A DNA stretch of 64,000 bases from the NCBI GenBank assembly GCA_012934845.2, contig WNNJ02000360.1:1-64000 (forward strand), in the 5' to 3' direction. How positions within the stretch are numbered: the stretch's first letter is position 1; each line of letters starts with the position of its first letter. The position numbers and the translations under genes were made by a program. The DNA is from Pomphorhynchus laevis (Eukaryota > Acanthocephala > Palaeacanthocephala > Echinorhynchida > Pomphorhynchidae). This document shows positions 18,495 through 28,476 of this stretch, piece after piece. Below the pieces are notes generated by a model. The model ran no database searches and was not told the origin of the DNA. It saw nothing but the letters and a program-made list of their open reading frames with translations.

Positions 18495-19815
18495 TTTTTT
18501 AAACGGAAAAATTTGTTTTAGTAAAGCATACAATCAAGGTTACCCGCAAATGGGTCCAAAAATGTCGAGCAATAAACTGCTGAATTGGATCCTGGATACA
18601 GCTACGAAGACGAGTCGGCTGGGTGTTTGAATGTACTACGCATGGGAGTACCTCGTGTTGACCGTGGACTCCGGAGACAGGCCGATATTGACCGAGCAAT
18701 TTCGAAACTTATTTTTCTTTTTAGTCTAATAGCTATATCACTGTAGCGTATGTGTCCTTGTTGAGCTAAAGCGGTCGCAATAGTCTTTACTAGCATACTA
18801 GCTTCTTTGCCGAAACCCCCTGATGTTGAAAAGACGAGCGGGATAAAGGAGCTGTTTTCTATCCTTCGGATTCTTTCGAGGTACTTGGATTTTTTCTTTT
18901 TTCGTTATAATCGAAAGCGTTGTCAGGACTGCGTATTGTGTTCGATTGAGCATGAGAAGAAAAGACATTGACGTCGAAGAACGTCCGCTCGAATCGAGAT
19001 CCGTGTAAACCGGAGCAGACAATATCCAGACGGGCACATTGTTTGGTAGTAGTCGCTGGATTTTCAAAACGGGTGCTCTCGGGAACGTTCGATAACTCCG
19101 GTTCAATCCCAACGTTGTTAGCAACTTGGCTTAGCGCTGATGCTATAGTGTCCCGGACCGCGTCATGGCGAATAATCGGAAGACCACCATGTTTGCATGA
19201 TAGTGCATGGGGAAGATTGATCTTCGAGCCACAGTAACAATTACACGTTTCAATCTCAGGCTCGATACTGCCATACCGTGCATTAAGTGCGTCGTGAAAT
19301 TCGTTTGCTGGCAAATAGAATTGTTCTTGTCGCAGTAGTAAGGCGCTTAGCCAAGAAGACGCACGTGGTGTGCTGCATGTTTAATGGAATTCTGGGTGAC
19401 TGGGGCTAGTTTGCTAATAATCTTTGAGGCGCGTTCTTGGTGTGAATTGAACCGGAATTGAGTGATTTCGCGGAGGATTGCATTTTGTTTTTCTCGAAGG
19501 TTGTCGCCAGTCACCTCATCGACATATGAGGAAACCAACATTGTCGCTGATGCTTGTTTAAATGTGGCAACGAAAGCTGCGAGTTTATCCCGATACCTCC
19601 AAATTTAAGAGGTGAGCACAAAATATCCGTCATCTCCTTGTTCGGCTTGAAAGTTGCCAGAACAGGCAGCAATTGCGATTTGATAAATTCTTCGAGGTCG
19701 GACCACACTTTGTCGACTGAGCGGCATGTGCGCATTATGTGAATCCATTTCGACTGGATCGAGTGAACCATGCCAGCGTAGGCTACGTGTGGGTGATATA
19801 GGAATAATAATAAAA
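18495..19815 (-). mobile_element. RLE-family 3' half
   Basis: Reading leftward: thumb region (HVAYAGMVHSIQSKWIHIMRTC), SPLKFGGIGI, a helical segment, CYCGSKINLPHALSC knuckle, RHDAVRD, ARLDIVCSGLHG, FFDVNVF and KMLVKTIA...RLKRKISFEIARS. The frame changes at about 19510-19541 and 18800-18860. The tail motif lies at about 18538-18557. The 5' side joins a Gypsy-like gag fossil near 19815-19830. Confidence 0.85.
18859..19314 (-). CDS. RLE element, knuckle and nuclease-like core
   Basis: The 151-codon stretch contains FHDALNARYG, CNCYCGSKINLPHALSC, IIRHDAVRDTIAS, a variable EP region, CARLDIVCSGLHGSRFERTFFDVNVF and basic residues. It closely parallels the nuclease part of the copy at 59805-63660 (ARLDIVCSGLHGSRF in both), so these two copies form a subfamily. 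The frame is lost after the DV block. Confidence 0.75.
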   Translation of the reverse strand: MPANEFHDALNARYGSIEPEIETCNCYCGSKINLPHALSCKHGGLPIIRHDAVRDTIASALSQVANNVGIEPELSNVPESTRFENPATTTKQCARLDIVCSGLHGSRFERTFFDVNVFSSHAQSNTIRSPDNAFDYNEKRKNPSTSKESEG

Positions 19816-19829
19816 TTGATATTTTCATA

Positions 19830-20113
19830 ATATCAAGCTTATCATCTGCAGAATCGATTTTGAGACGTTTAATGAAAGTTTCAAAGCGATATCGCCAGTG
19901 GCGCCATTCGCGTTCTGACTCAGGACAGTCTGTGGCCAGTTTAAGTGTAAACGGCTTGAACAGAGATTCCATCAATCACAATTACAGATAATTCATGAAT
20001 AAAATTGTGATAACCAAATAGAATAAAATGGCTTTTATTTACGAATCTACAAATAGTAGTAGGTACTAGATAAAGCCGTAAATAAACAAGATAGCGATCA
20101 ATAGGATACCACA
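19830..20113 (-). mobile_element. Gypsy-like fossil: gag start and a 108-bp LTR-like end
   Basis: The minus strand encodes a gag-like start with WRHWRYRFETFIKRL. Upstream, 20006-20113 begins TGTGGTATCC and ends GGTTATCACA on the minus strand, as expected of a short LTR. No second LTR, protease or pol is found nearby. The fragment is broken and is fused to the RLE 3' half. The gag resembles that of the fossils at 1091-2272. Confidence 0.6.
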
Positions 20114-21249
20114 CTTCTATTTTCAATTTCAATTTTAAATTTTAACTTGATATAAAAATAAATTGGATTAAATCTTATACACTTATTTATGTTTATTTTT
20201 ATTGAAATTTTGATGACTATTTATTTATTCTGCACGCTACATTAATCCTGTATATACGCTGACAACAGTACGCTACATTTTAGTATTGGTGAACCTCATC
20301 AGCTACTGATCAAATACCTACGTTACACGTTTCTGTCCTTTTTAATGTTGGCTGACGATCACTCTACTTGTCTGCTTTTATTAGCGTTTAGATTTAATGA
20401 GACTTTTGTCTTACATTTGAAAATTGCAATTTTTATAAAATTGATAATCATTAAATTTAAATGAACTTTCAATAACCATTAAAATTTTAAAAATACAAAA
20501 TCTGTTTCATTTGTTGATTTTAATAAATAATAATTTATTTATATATAAAGATTGCTAAATTTTATAATTTTACAATATGTAAAATTTGAATTATTGTTCT
20601 ATTATTCATGTTGTATTATCACGAAATTGTGAATAAATATTGTAATAAATCAGATCAGCTATAAAATTTTGATTATTTTTAGTTAAATTTATCAAATTGA
20701 AAAATCAAATTTGCATTTTTGTTATTAGTTAAGTTCATTCATTGCGTAAAAATTTACTGATTTCACCGCTGTACTCTTCTATGTCGTGCACATACGACCT
20801 TTGAAAACAGATTACGTCACATATTGTAACAAGAAATCTTCTGTCGTAGTCATCAAATCAGCGTATTGTTATAACTAGTATGCACCTCTTCACTAAGATA
20901 TATAAGTTGAACTATTTTCTTAACTTAAGGTCTACGTTTTGATAATTCATTGATCACTTCAATTCCAGTGCAATATCACATTATATTATTCTTACTACTA
21001 TGCATTCTCGCCTAGCATTCATGTATGATATTTATTCGTAAGTGGTATTTATTAGATATATCAGATCGGGTAACTAAGTATATTAAAACTACCTTTTTTC
21101 TTTCTTTTTTTCTTTTCTTAATATCGTGATCAGACATAATGACTCTTTTATGTGTCAAAGTCTTGTAATAAACAATAATAATAAATTACAAATTTAAAAT
21201 AGTGATAAATAAAAATAAAATAATTAAATAATTAAATAATTATAAATAA
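20114..21249. other. AT-rich spacer without recognised features
   Basis: The 1.1 kb is AT-rich, with stops in all frames and no element signature I recognise on either strand. A few GC-richer patches (about 20220-20420 and 20760-20900) do not match other parts of the window by eye. It may hold old, decayed element sequence or unique host DNA. Confidence 0.5.
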
Positions 21250-21394
21250 TAAATAATTTTTAGTTGAATATTTTATATAACGTATATCAAATTAAAATTA
21301 AAATAAAAATAAAAGTCAATTGTTATGAATTGAATAATAAATAACAGACGATGTATATACAGACAATGTATAGAGGCCCGTTTGAGGGAACCAA
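21250..21394 (+). repeat. R1 repeat end and RLE-like tail motif
   Basis: GAATTGAATAATAAATAACAG and CGATGTAT at about 21328-21356 match the R1 repeats near 30370 and 39870. Directly after comes GGCCCGTTTGAGGGAACC (about 21374-21391), a variant of the RLE 3' tail motif in plus orientation. No coding part is attached. It meets the 3' tail of a LINE-C at about 21395. Confidence 0.55.
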
Positions 21395-22372
21395 ATAAAT
21401 AAAAATAATGTATTATTATAATAATACAATAATTTATTTAACGTGGCAAATGCGTGCAAAATGCACGCTTACATGACCACTAACAAACAAAAAAAGAACA
21501 TCAAAAGTCACAGATAATTAGTTAATTGTTGAAATGGAATTGGATTTGGCGTTTGAAGCACGGCATAGATGTTGATTGGCGGATATGAATAGACAGTTGA
21601 TTCCACAAGAGAGGAGCAGCCAAACGAACGAGCGGAAGCCAAAAGAGGTAGAGTAGATTGGGACATGTAAAAGAAGGGAATTACGGGAACGCAGAGCACA
21701 ATACACAGTACGAGAATTGTCGAGAAAAGGAAGGTTGAGAAATGAAGGGGTATGAGAAGTTATAAGACGAAAAGCAATGATAAGAAGACGAATTTGAACA
21801 CGACAATAAATGGTAGGCCAATCAAGAGAAACAAGATAGTGGGATGTATGATCAAAACGACGAAGACGGAGGAGAACTTGGACGGCAACGATGATGATGC
21901 GTTGTAAAGGAAGAAGAGTGGATTTAGGTGAGTTGGAAAATAGACTAAGAGAGTAATCAAGTCTTGAGAAAAGAAGAGAAGATATTAGAGTCATACAAGA
22001 AGGGAAATCGATCAATCTACGAACTTGACGGAGATTGCGGAGTATCAAGGTAGATGAGCGTACTTTATCACTAACGAAAGGTTTAAGTGAAAGTCGGTTG
22101 TCGAAATGAAAGCCTAGGAAAACGAAATTATCAACGATACGAAGAATTGTACAATTTAGTGATACGGAAGGAGGTTCTATGCCGAAGCTTCGAGGTAGGA
22201 TCCACATAATTTTAGATTTATCAGGATTCAGAGAAAGGCGAAGGGAAGAAAGATGATTGGAAATTGAGAGAAGACAGCTGGAAACAGAAACACTAAGATC
22301 ATAAATACGATAAGCAGGTGCGTGAGCATAGATGAGAATGTCATCAGCATATTGCATAACATGAAAAAAGTA
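21395..22372 (-). mobile_element. LINE-C 3' part
   Basis: The minus strand reads MQYADDILIYAHAPAYRIY, LSSLRLSLNPDKSKIMWIL, FLGFHFDNRLSLKPFV and the post-RT block with FDHTSHYLVSLDWPTIYCR. It starts at the YADD block and is open for 279 codons. The 3' UTR holds the hairpin GCGTGC-AAAAT-GCACGC at 21452-21468 and ends in ATTATTGTATTATTAT. A piece of the same family's 5' leader follows in opposite orientation at 22373-22577. Confidence 0.85.
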
Positions 22373-22577
22373 TTGATTATTAAAGTTCTTACAATTATTC
22401 CTGTCAGTTCCAGATTATTTCTGTCAGTTCCAGATTATTCCTGTCAGTTCCAGATTATTCCTGTCAGTTCCAGATTATTCCTGTCAGTTCCAGATTATTC
22501 CTGTCAGTTCCAGATTATTCCTGTCAGTTCCAGATTATTCCTGTCAGTTCCGCCCGCTACGATCGCGGATTGAGCAA
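22373..22577 (+). mobile_element. Inverted LINE-C 5' leader piece
   Basis: CTTACAATTATTCCTGT, then a 20-bp tandem array, then CGCCCGCTACGATCGCGGATTGAGC match the leader of the full-length LINE-C at 55015-55290 (CGCTCGATACGCTCGCTGATTGAGC). Here it is on the plus strand while the 3' part is on the minus strand. This layout is known for LINE insertions with 5' inversion. It breaks the RLE copy at 22578. Confidence 0.7.
22394..22551 (+). repeat. 20-bp minisatellite, 8 units
   Basis: The unit is CCTGTCAGTTCCAGATTATT, repeated about eight times with almost no divergence. The same unit makes up the array at 55023-55258. No spacers occur between units, so it is not CRISPR-like. Confidence 0.95.
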
Positions 22578-23814
22578 TCTCTGTTCCACATCTTTGGCCT
22601 GCACAAAGTTGCGTAAAACCACATACACTCCTAACATCTTTTCCAATAAATGACAACACAGTACGTCCCGCAATCCGTCTCAATACTTCTCCTACTCCAA
22701 TGGGTCTAATCACATTATGCTTTTCCAGCGGTATGAGGCGACTGACTGTGAACGCTTGTAACGCTACTGGATTTAACTTTTCGCTTGAAATCTTTATTAC
22801 AAATCCGCATATCGCTGCGGCAAGACGTTTTGAGGCTAATCCATGTATTGTTAGAAATTTACGCCACTCATCTGCACATACTCCCGAAGGCCCGGCAGAT
22901 CCCTTGGTACTTTTGGACGCTTTAATTATATCATCAGGTGTGATATCGAAAAACCTTGTGTCGTGATGATCCACACAACCAGCCATATTTTCTTTCAGAA
23001 GGTATTCTTCGTTCACCGTAGAGGCTCTTGGGTGGAGTTCTTCTAATTTTTCGAGTACCGTTTTGCCTTGAATTATTGTTTCAGCAGCCAAAACTCCTGA
23101 GTGTTGTCCTTTGTCTAGCAACCTTGATGCCTTTCCGTATTTTCCAGATTTAATCAATTTAACTATTTTCTCGATCACGAAAGATTCTGGTAGCTTTTTA
23201 TTTTCAATGTTATCCTTTCTCATTTTCTGTAGGTAGGATGCTTCGGACATAAGTTCGTCAAGTTTCAAATCTTTGAGTAATGTTAATCTTCTTTCTAGGG
23301 TTTTTCGTAGTAAGTTAACCTTCCGCGTTGGCGGCCTCTGCAATAGCAGTTGACATAGCATAGTAGATCGAACTAGAGGATCGTATGCGCATACATTTGA
23401 CTGATTGAAATATTCGAAACATTCACTCAAAAGATCAATAAATTTCTGACTGGCGCCACATTTGGGAAGCGCAAAATGATTTGGGATCCATTTTATTACC
23501 TCCGTAAAACCAGTGCTCCAAAATAGATTCTGATTGGTAGCATAATTGATTGGTGACAAGGCACACACGCTCGAGACTTCGGCGATAGAATCGACGTTTG
23601 TTGCATTATGCATTTCTAGCACTTTATCGGTAGTATTTGCTCTAGGTTGATGAACATGGTCATTGTATACAGTTTTCGTCTTTCTAGTACAGTTCGGAGC
23701 TCTGCAGTTTATGCAGTTTGAGCCTGCTTTTGCGCACCGGCAACCTTTGCATCTTGCTGCATCAGTGTTACAAGAGCAGCATGGTCTACTTGTAGACGGT
23801 TTGCCACGAGGCAT
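22578..23814 (-). CDS. RLE element N-terminal protein (Cys-rich, W-x-PN, early RT)
   Basis: The frame is open from ATG 23814 for about 412 family codons. Residues 10-50 hold CCSCNTDAARCKGCRCAKAGSNCINCRAPNC, given here as CCSC, CKGCRC, CxNC and a final C. A Ser/Thr-rich linker leads to VIKWIPNHFALPKC, then CQLLLQRPPTRKVNLLRK, RRLTLLKDLKL, AGPSGVCADEW, RLIPLEKHNVIRPIGVGE and QLCAGQRCGTE. It is the longest intact N-terminus in the window. The Cys pattern recalls CXC-type zinc-binding modules such as that of MSL2. That likeness is by pattern only. Confidence 0.8.
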
Positions 23815-24055
23815 TGCCACTCCCTCAGTGTAAGTAATGTAAGTATTTGTTAGTTAGCAGCTAAGAATTTCAATTGTAATTTGTGTAATTTGATTGTAAG
23901 TAGTTAATGGGTATCAAGATAGTTTAAACTCAATATGCACACTAGTCAGAGCCCTTGTATCTCGGGATGACTGCTGGAAAGTAGATTGTATTTACTTTAG
24001 ATTGTATGTTTATAAGAAACCAAAATTTTTTTTAGGTCAAAAATTTTTTAGGACT
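22578..24055 (-). mobile_element. RLE-family element, 5' half with leader
   Basis: The leader (23815-24052) starts in sense with AAAAAGTCCTAAAAAATT and carries TTTTGGTTTCTTATAAACAT, also present in the leaders of the copies at 18000 and 25360. Coding starts at ATG 23814. The copy is cut at 22577 by the LINE-C insertion. Its 5' end is joined directly to the interior of another RLE copy at 24056, in the same orientation. Confidence 0.85.
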
Positions 24056-24542
24056 TTTTTTCGAGTGCGACTAGACGACATGCAGTAAAAGGATCGAGAG
24101 CGCCAGGTGGGATTTCCACAGTGGCAACGAAAATAGCAAACCTGGCTATGGCCTTGGCTAGTGAGCTTGAGGCAGCGCCGAAATCTGCAAGCATTTGTGA
24201 CCAAGACGCCGCATCAAGCCCAGACGGACCTGCTGCACCTTTGATTTGTCTGCTTGATCTAATAATAGATGTATCATCTAAGGCGTAGAAGCGGCAGGGG
24301 TGATGAATTTTGGAACCCGGAAATGGGGACGATAACAGCACATCAGGAGGAGCTGAAATTGCATCGGGATGCAGGTCCTCGAGCAAAGATAGCACAGAAA
24401 CACCATTTATAATATGGTCAGGGAGTAGAACACCAGACTCGAGGCTATCTTCCAGAATCGATGTTCCTGCTCTAATGCGGCCTTTTGTCATGAGATTTTG
24501 GTATTGTGATATCCAGCTTAGTCGCTTCGTTGGACGTCGCAA
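24048..24542 (-). CDS. RLE element, linker and first RT blocks
   Basis: The 164-codon stretch covers the helical linker (ISQYQNLMTKGRIRAGTSIL), EDLHPDA, and the GPSG block through ACRLVALEKK. The parallel stretch at 62000-62500 shows TKGHVRASSTVLED and DLHPEA, so these two copies belong to one subfamily. It ends in the A-run that opens the next RLE leader. Confidence 0.7.
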   Translation of the reverse strand: MRRPTKRLSWISQYQNLMTKGRIRAGTSILEDSLESGVLLPDHIINGVSVLSLLEDLHPDAISAPPDVLLSSPFPGSKIHHPCRFYALDDTSIIRSSRQIKGAAGPSGLDAASWSQMLADFGAASSSLAKAIARFAIFVATVEIPPGALDPFTACRLVALEKKS

Positions 24543-25404
24543 CTTTAGGTTGTCTTGAATAAGTTGTGCTTCTTCGAAAATTACATCAAAATCTTTAGCC
24601 TTCCAGGATACTAGTCTGCGTTCTAATGTTTTACGGATTAGAGTGATTTTTCTGGAGGGAATTCTTTGCAGTACACACTGAGAAAAAATTGTTGCAGTTC
24701 GTAGCTCGACTTCAGTACGCTTGACGTCGTCGGCTGCCCTATCGTAAAAATTGCTTAAAATGTTGATGAACTCATTACTAGCGGAACATCGAGGTAAAAT
24801 GATCAGGTTAGGTCTCCAGTGAATGACTATGTTATATAGTTCATTTATTGATTTTTATTGCATGAGTGATTGCTACCGGACGTGTCCGCGATGGGAATGG
24901 CAGGGATGTGATAATCGGTCAACAATGCGCTTCTTGTCGGAATGGTGTTTGCATTGAGATTGTGGTTTATTTGGACAAGTCTTGTATGTTTATTTTTGCA
25001 ACCAACTGCGCGACAGTTTACGCACGATTTATTTGCCTTGGCGCAGCGGCATCCCTTACAGACAGCAGAGGGGCCATTACATTGGCAACACATACTCTCA
25101 CTAGAGGGTTTACCTCTCACCATGTTGGATGAATACTTGTGGTCAATCCGAATTCACAAAGTTTTTATGCGTAGAGGCTGCGCACTCCTGGATAATCGTT
25201 AGTGTATATTATCGGTGTATTTGCTTTAGATTGTAATTGTCAATTACTTTGTGTAATTTGCTGAACTTTGCCAATTGTAAATAGTTATTTGTTAGCAGTG
25301 TATGTTATTTTATTGTATTTACTTTAGATCTCAAATGTGTATATACATCTTGTATGTTTATAAGAAAACAAAAAATTTTTTTAGGTCAAACTTTTTTAGG
25401 TTTA
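24056..25404 (-). mobile_element. RLE-family element, 5' part with leader
   Basis: The leader (25124-25404) starts with TTTAAACCTAAAAAAGTTTG in sense and includes TTTCTTATAAACATAC. The Cys-rich start is MVRGKPSSESMCCQCNG (25123). An in-frame TAA near 24845 separates it from ELYNIVIHWRPNLIILPRCS, RRLVSWKAKDF, AGPSGLDAASWSQML and RLVALEKK. The copy stops there, where the next RLE copy begins. Two stops and frame changes lie between 24845 and 24542. Its 5' end abuts the tail of a LINE-J at about 25405. Confidence 0.82.
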
Positions 25405-25507
25405 AACTTTTTATTATAATAATAAAAATTTTGATTATATACAGAGCTTTGACCGAGAAGGCCGTTTTGCCCGCTCATCGTACATAACAACACATTAAAC
25501 AAACATA

Positions 25508-26242
25508 TCAATTTCGACCAAACCTAGGATAAGAACTTCCAATGTTGCCTTGATCAGCGTGTCTTATCCAAGTGTTGGCCATGGCTTTGAATTGGCTCAA
25601 TGATGACGCATTCATGATGTCGTGAGGCAATGCGTTCCACAACTTTCTCACTCTGCGTGACAATCGAAAATACCATTGTCGACCTTCAATTTGTCTTGCG
25701 CGTAAGGCGAGAAAATGACCCCTGCGACTTTGTCGGACATTCAATTTAACACATCCCCTTGGGTATCCATCTACCCCCTTTACTATAGACCACATCGCAA
25801 ACAGATCCAGAACGAGTAGTCTGGCTTGCACTGATATCATGCCTATCGAAGTTAAACGATCGCTATAACCCATCATTTTACATCCTCGAACGAGCTTGCT
25901 GCCACGACGTAGAATTTTCTCCAAATCCCTCATTTCACCTCTTGTAGAAGGGAATGATGCCTGGATAGCATATTCGATATGGGGATGAACAAGCGCATTA
26001 TATAGCCGAGCAAAACACTGAGGAGATATTGACAAGAAACAAGTTTTAATTAGATAAATTATCTTCCTTGCTAAACAGCAACGTTTTTCAGTATCTATAC
26101 TAGTATTAAGTGACGATTGCATAAGTATGCCAAGATCACGAACCTGATTGGTCGAAATGATACTATATGTCCCGACACTATACAAGGAAGACACATTGGA
26201 CCTGCCGAGATGAATGTGTGAGCACTTAGAAATGTTTAACAA
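25508..26242 (-). CDS. LINE-J ORF2, post-polymerase C-terminal domain
   Basis: The 244-codon stretch begins LNISKCSHIHLGRSNV just after the palm and runs to the stop. It contains RDLGILMQSSLNT, CFARLYNALVHPHIEYA, RRGSKLVRGCK, RRGHFLALRAR and RKLWNALPHDI. The same order occurs at 10730-11445. The polymerase box FADD sits just upstream in another frame near 26335. Confidence 0.78.
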   Translation of the reverse strand: MLNISKCSHIHLGRSNVSSLYSVGTYSIISTNQVRDLGILMQSSLNTSIDTEKRCCLARKIIYLIKTCFLSISPQCFARLYNALVHPHIEYAIQASFPSTRGEMRDLEKILRRGSKLVRGCKMMGYSDRLTSIGMISVQARLLVLDLFAMWSIVKGVDGYPRGCVKLNVRQSRRGHFLALRARQIEGRQWYFRLSRRVRKLWNALPHDIMNASSLSQFKAMANTWIRHADQGNIGSSYPRFGRN

Positions 26243-27696
26243 TACCCCATTGTTAGCACTCCATGTATAAACCCTGTCAATGTCACGCTGTAAGCGGATA
26301 TGTTCATCTGCAGATATTACCTCACATCAGATTTTGATGTCGTCAGCAAAGGCTAAACACGGACAATGAAGTTTTGTGAGTAAACTGTTAATGAACATGT
26401 TAAACAATAAAGGTCTTAGTACAGAACCCTGAGGAACTTCAGACGTAATCAAATGTGGTGAGGATAGGGTACTACCAACTCGTACTCTGAAAGATCTGTT
26501 AGATAGAAAATCTCTAATCCATCCTATAACTGAGCTATTAATGCCATAGCTGGCCACTGTTTGAATGAAGAGACTGTGGGAACACGATCAAACGCACGAC
26601 TAAAGTCGAACAGAATAACTTCAACTGCCTTTCCTTAAGACATGGATTCAATCCAGGCCTTGCGGGCAATCAAAAGGTTGGTAAGGCATGAACTTTCTTT
26701 TCTGAAGCCATGTTGCATAAAGCTATGCTGACCTGATATGCTTAAGTGTCTGAATATATGTTCGTGGATGATCCTTTCCAGTACATTACCCAAATGACTT
26801 GTAAGACTTATAGCTCGATAGTTGTCTGCTATCCTCGGGTCACCCTTTTTTAATACCGGCACCACTATCGCACTCTTCCATTCAGACGGTACCTTCATGC
26901 TATCCAGAGATGCATGAAACAAGCTAGTGACCGAAGGATCCAAATGTTGACTCAACACTTTGAGTAGATGCGGATGAATATGATCAGAACCTGAAGAAGA
27001 TGAAGACGACAAATGTGATAACCCTTAAGCCAGATCATCCACATTGAATACAATTTGAGCACTAATACATGTTAGAAAACTGACTGACTGAACATTATCT
27101 TCTATGGTCGAACTGGGATTATGTAGGTCAAATGCATTTGCAAACTCATTAGCAACGTCATAAGAGGAATCAAGCAACTTACCGTTTGATGATAATCTAG
27201 TGATTGCACAATAAGTACGCGTACTTTGACGAACATATGACCAAAAGCGTTTGGGCGAGCTATTTAAAGATTGCACAATTTGGTCCTCATACTCCATACG
27301 TTTCTTAATTCTGAGGCGTTTGTATGCATTGCGAGCAAGTTTGAATTGAACAATCAAATTACCTTTGTGCCTACATTTTCTGAACAAAGTGTTGCGTCTT
27401 TTGAGAGTTTCACGTAGACCACTGTCAAACCACGGAGGCTTCTTATGAGCAGTTTTACGTATTAATCTACGAGAAGCAAAATAATCAGATATACGAATTA
27501 GTAAATCTCGAATGAAATACCAACGTTCTTGGCTTCCAACATCACCACACTCAAAGTTCCACGAGAACACAAATTGTTGTAACATCTCAACATCAACATG
27601 ATGCCATGATCTCTTCGTCAAGGAAAGTTCGGCATCGATTGCAAGAATATCTGAAGCTATAGTCAGTTTAAACACCAAAACACACTGATTACTTCC

Positions 27697-28476
27697 TCAT
27701 ATTGGAGGATTATAAGATAGTTCACATATCTGACCATCTCTTTGAGAAAATACAAGATCAAGTATAGAACGTACGCTATTAGTGCCAAATCTAGTAGGAG
27801 CAGATGCATGCTGAATGAGTAATTGATTACATAACAAGAACTCCCATAGATTCTTATCCTCACTGAAACAGTTACCAATAATACTGTTGCCATCTTGATC
27901 AAACAATAGGGTTGGTAGATTAAAATCACCAACTAAGATGAACGAGTGATCGCGCTTACTACAAGCTCTAGTTAAAATATGCATCAGCTCATCATCTAAA
28001 ATTGCTGATTTAGGTGTTTGATAAAGAACACCCAATGAAACGTGGAGGCCATATATAACAAGATCAACTATTAAGCACTCACAAGTTCCTTCTCCATTTG
28101 AGTATCTTACTATATTGCTCATAACGTTCCTATCCTGAACATAAAGTGCTACTCCACCACTCCTCTTAGGAGGGCATCTATCTGAACGTAATAATTGATA
28201 ACCTGAAATAGATACTACGTTATCAAGAATGACATCGTGTAAACACGTCTCAGAAATAGCCAACACGTCTGTATGCATAGAATGCGTCCAAACTCTAACG
28301 TCATCAAGATTCGAAATTAAACTACGAATATTCGTGTAGCCGATGATAGGAGCACGTTGAGACGTGCAACCCCGAGAATGCACATCAGCATTCGGAATCA
28401 AACAATCGAAGCAAATGAGATCGCCCTCGTTACGAGTGGACGCCAACGCACAAACGGCTTTTTTAGGACAACTCAA
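27697..28476 (-). CDS. LINE-J ORF2, APE endonuclease domain
   Basis: The 259-codon stretch is a full APE domain: YTNIRSLISNLDDVR, VLAISETCLHD, SGGVALYVQDR, FILVGDFNLPT and LDLVFSQRDG. The first codon listed is TTG, so the true start is uncertain. It lies six bases or so downstream of the ORF1 stop, and reinitiation is plausible. APE nicks the target strand for priming. The final GLSDH block is out of frame. Confidence 0.8.
   Translation of the reverse strand: MSCPKKAVCALASTRNEGDLICFDCLIPNADVHSRGCTSQRAPIIGYTNIRSLISNLDDVRVWTHSMHTDVLAISETCLHDVILDNVVSISGYQLLRSDRCPPKRSGGVALYVQDRNVMSNIVRYSNGEGTCECLIVDLVIYGLHVSLGVLYQTPKSAILDDELMHILTRACSKRDHSFILVGDFNLPTLLFDQDGNSIIGNCFSEDKNLWEFLLCNQLLIQHASAPTRFGTNSVRSILDLVFSQRDGQICELSYNPPI

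Noticed and set aside
22394-22551. CRISPR-like array of 20-bp repeats
   Set aside because: Units are directly adjacent with no spacers, and the same array forms the leader of an animal LINE at 55023-55258.
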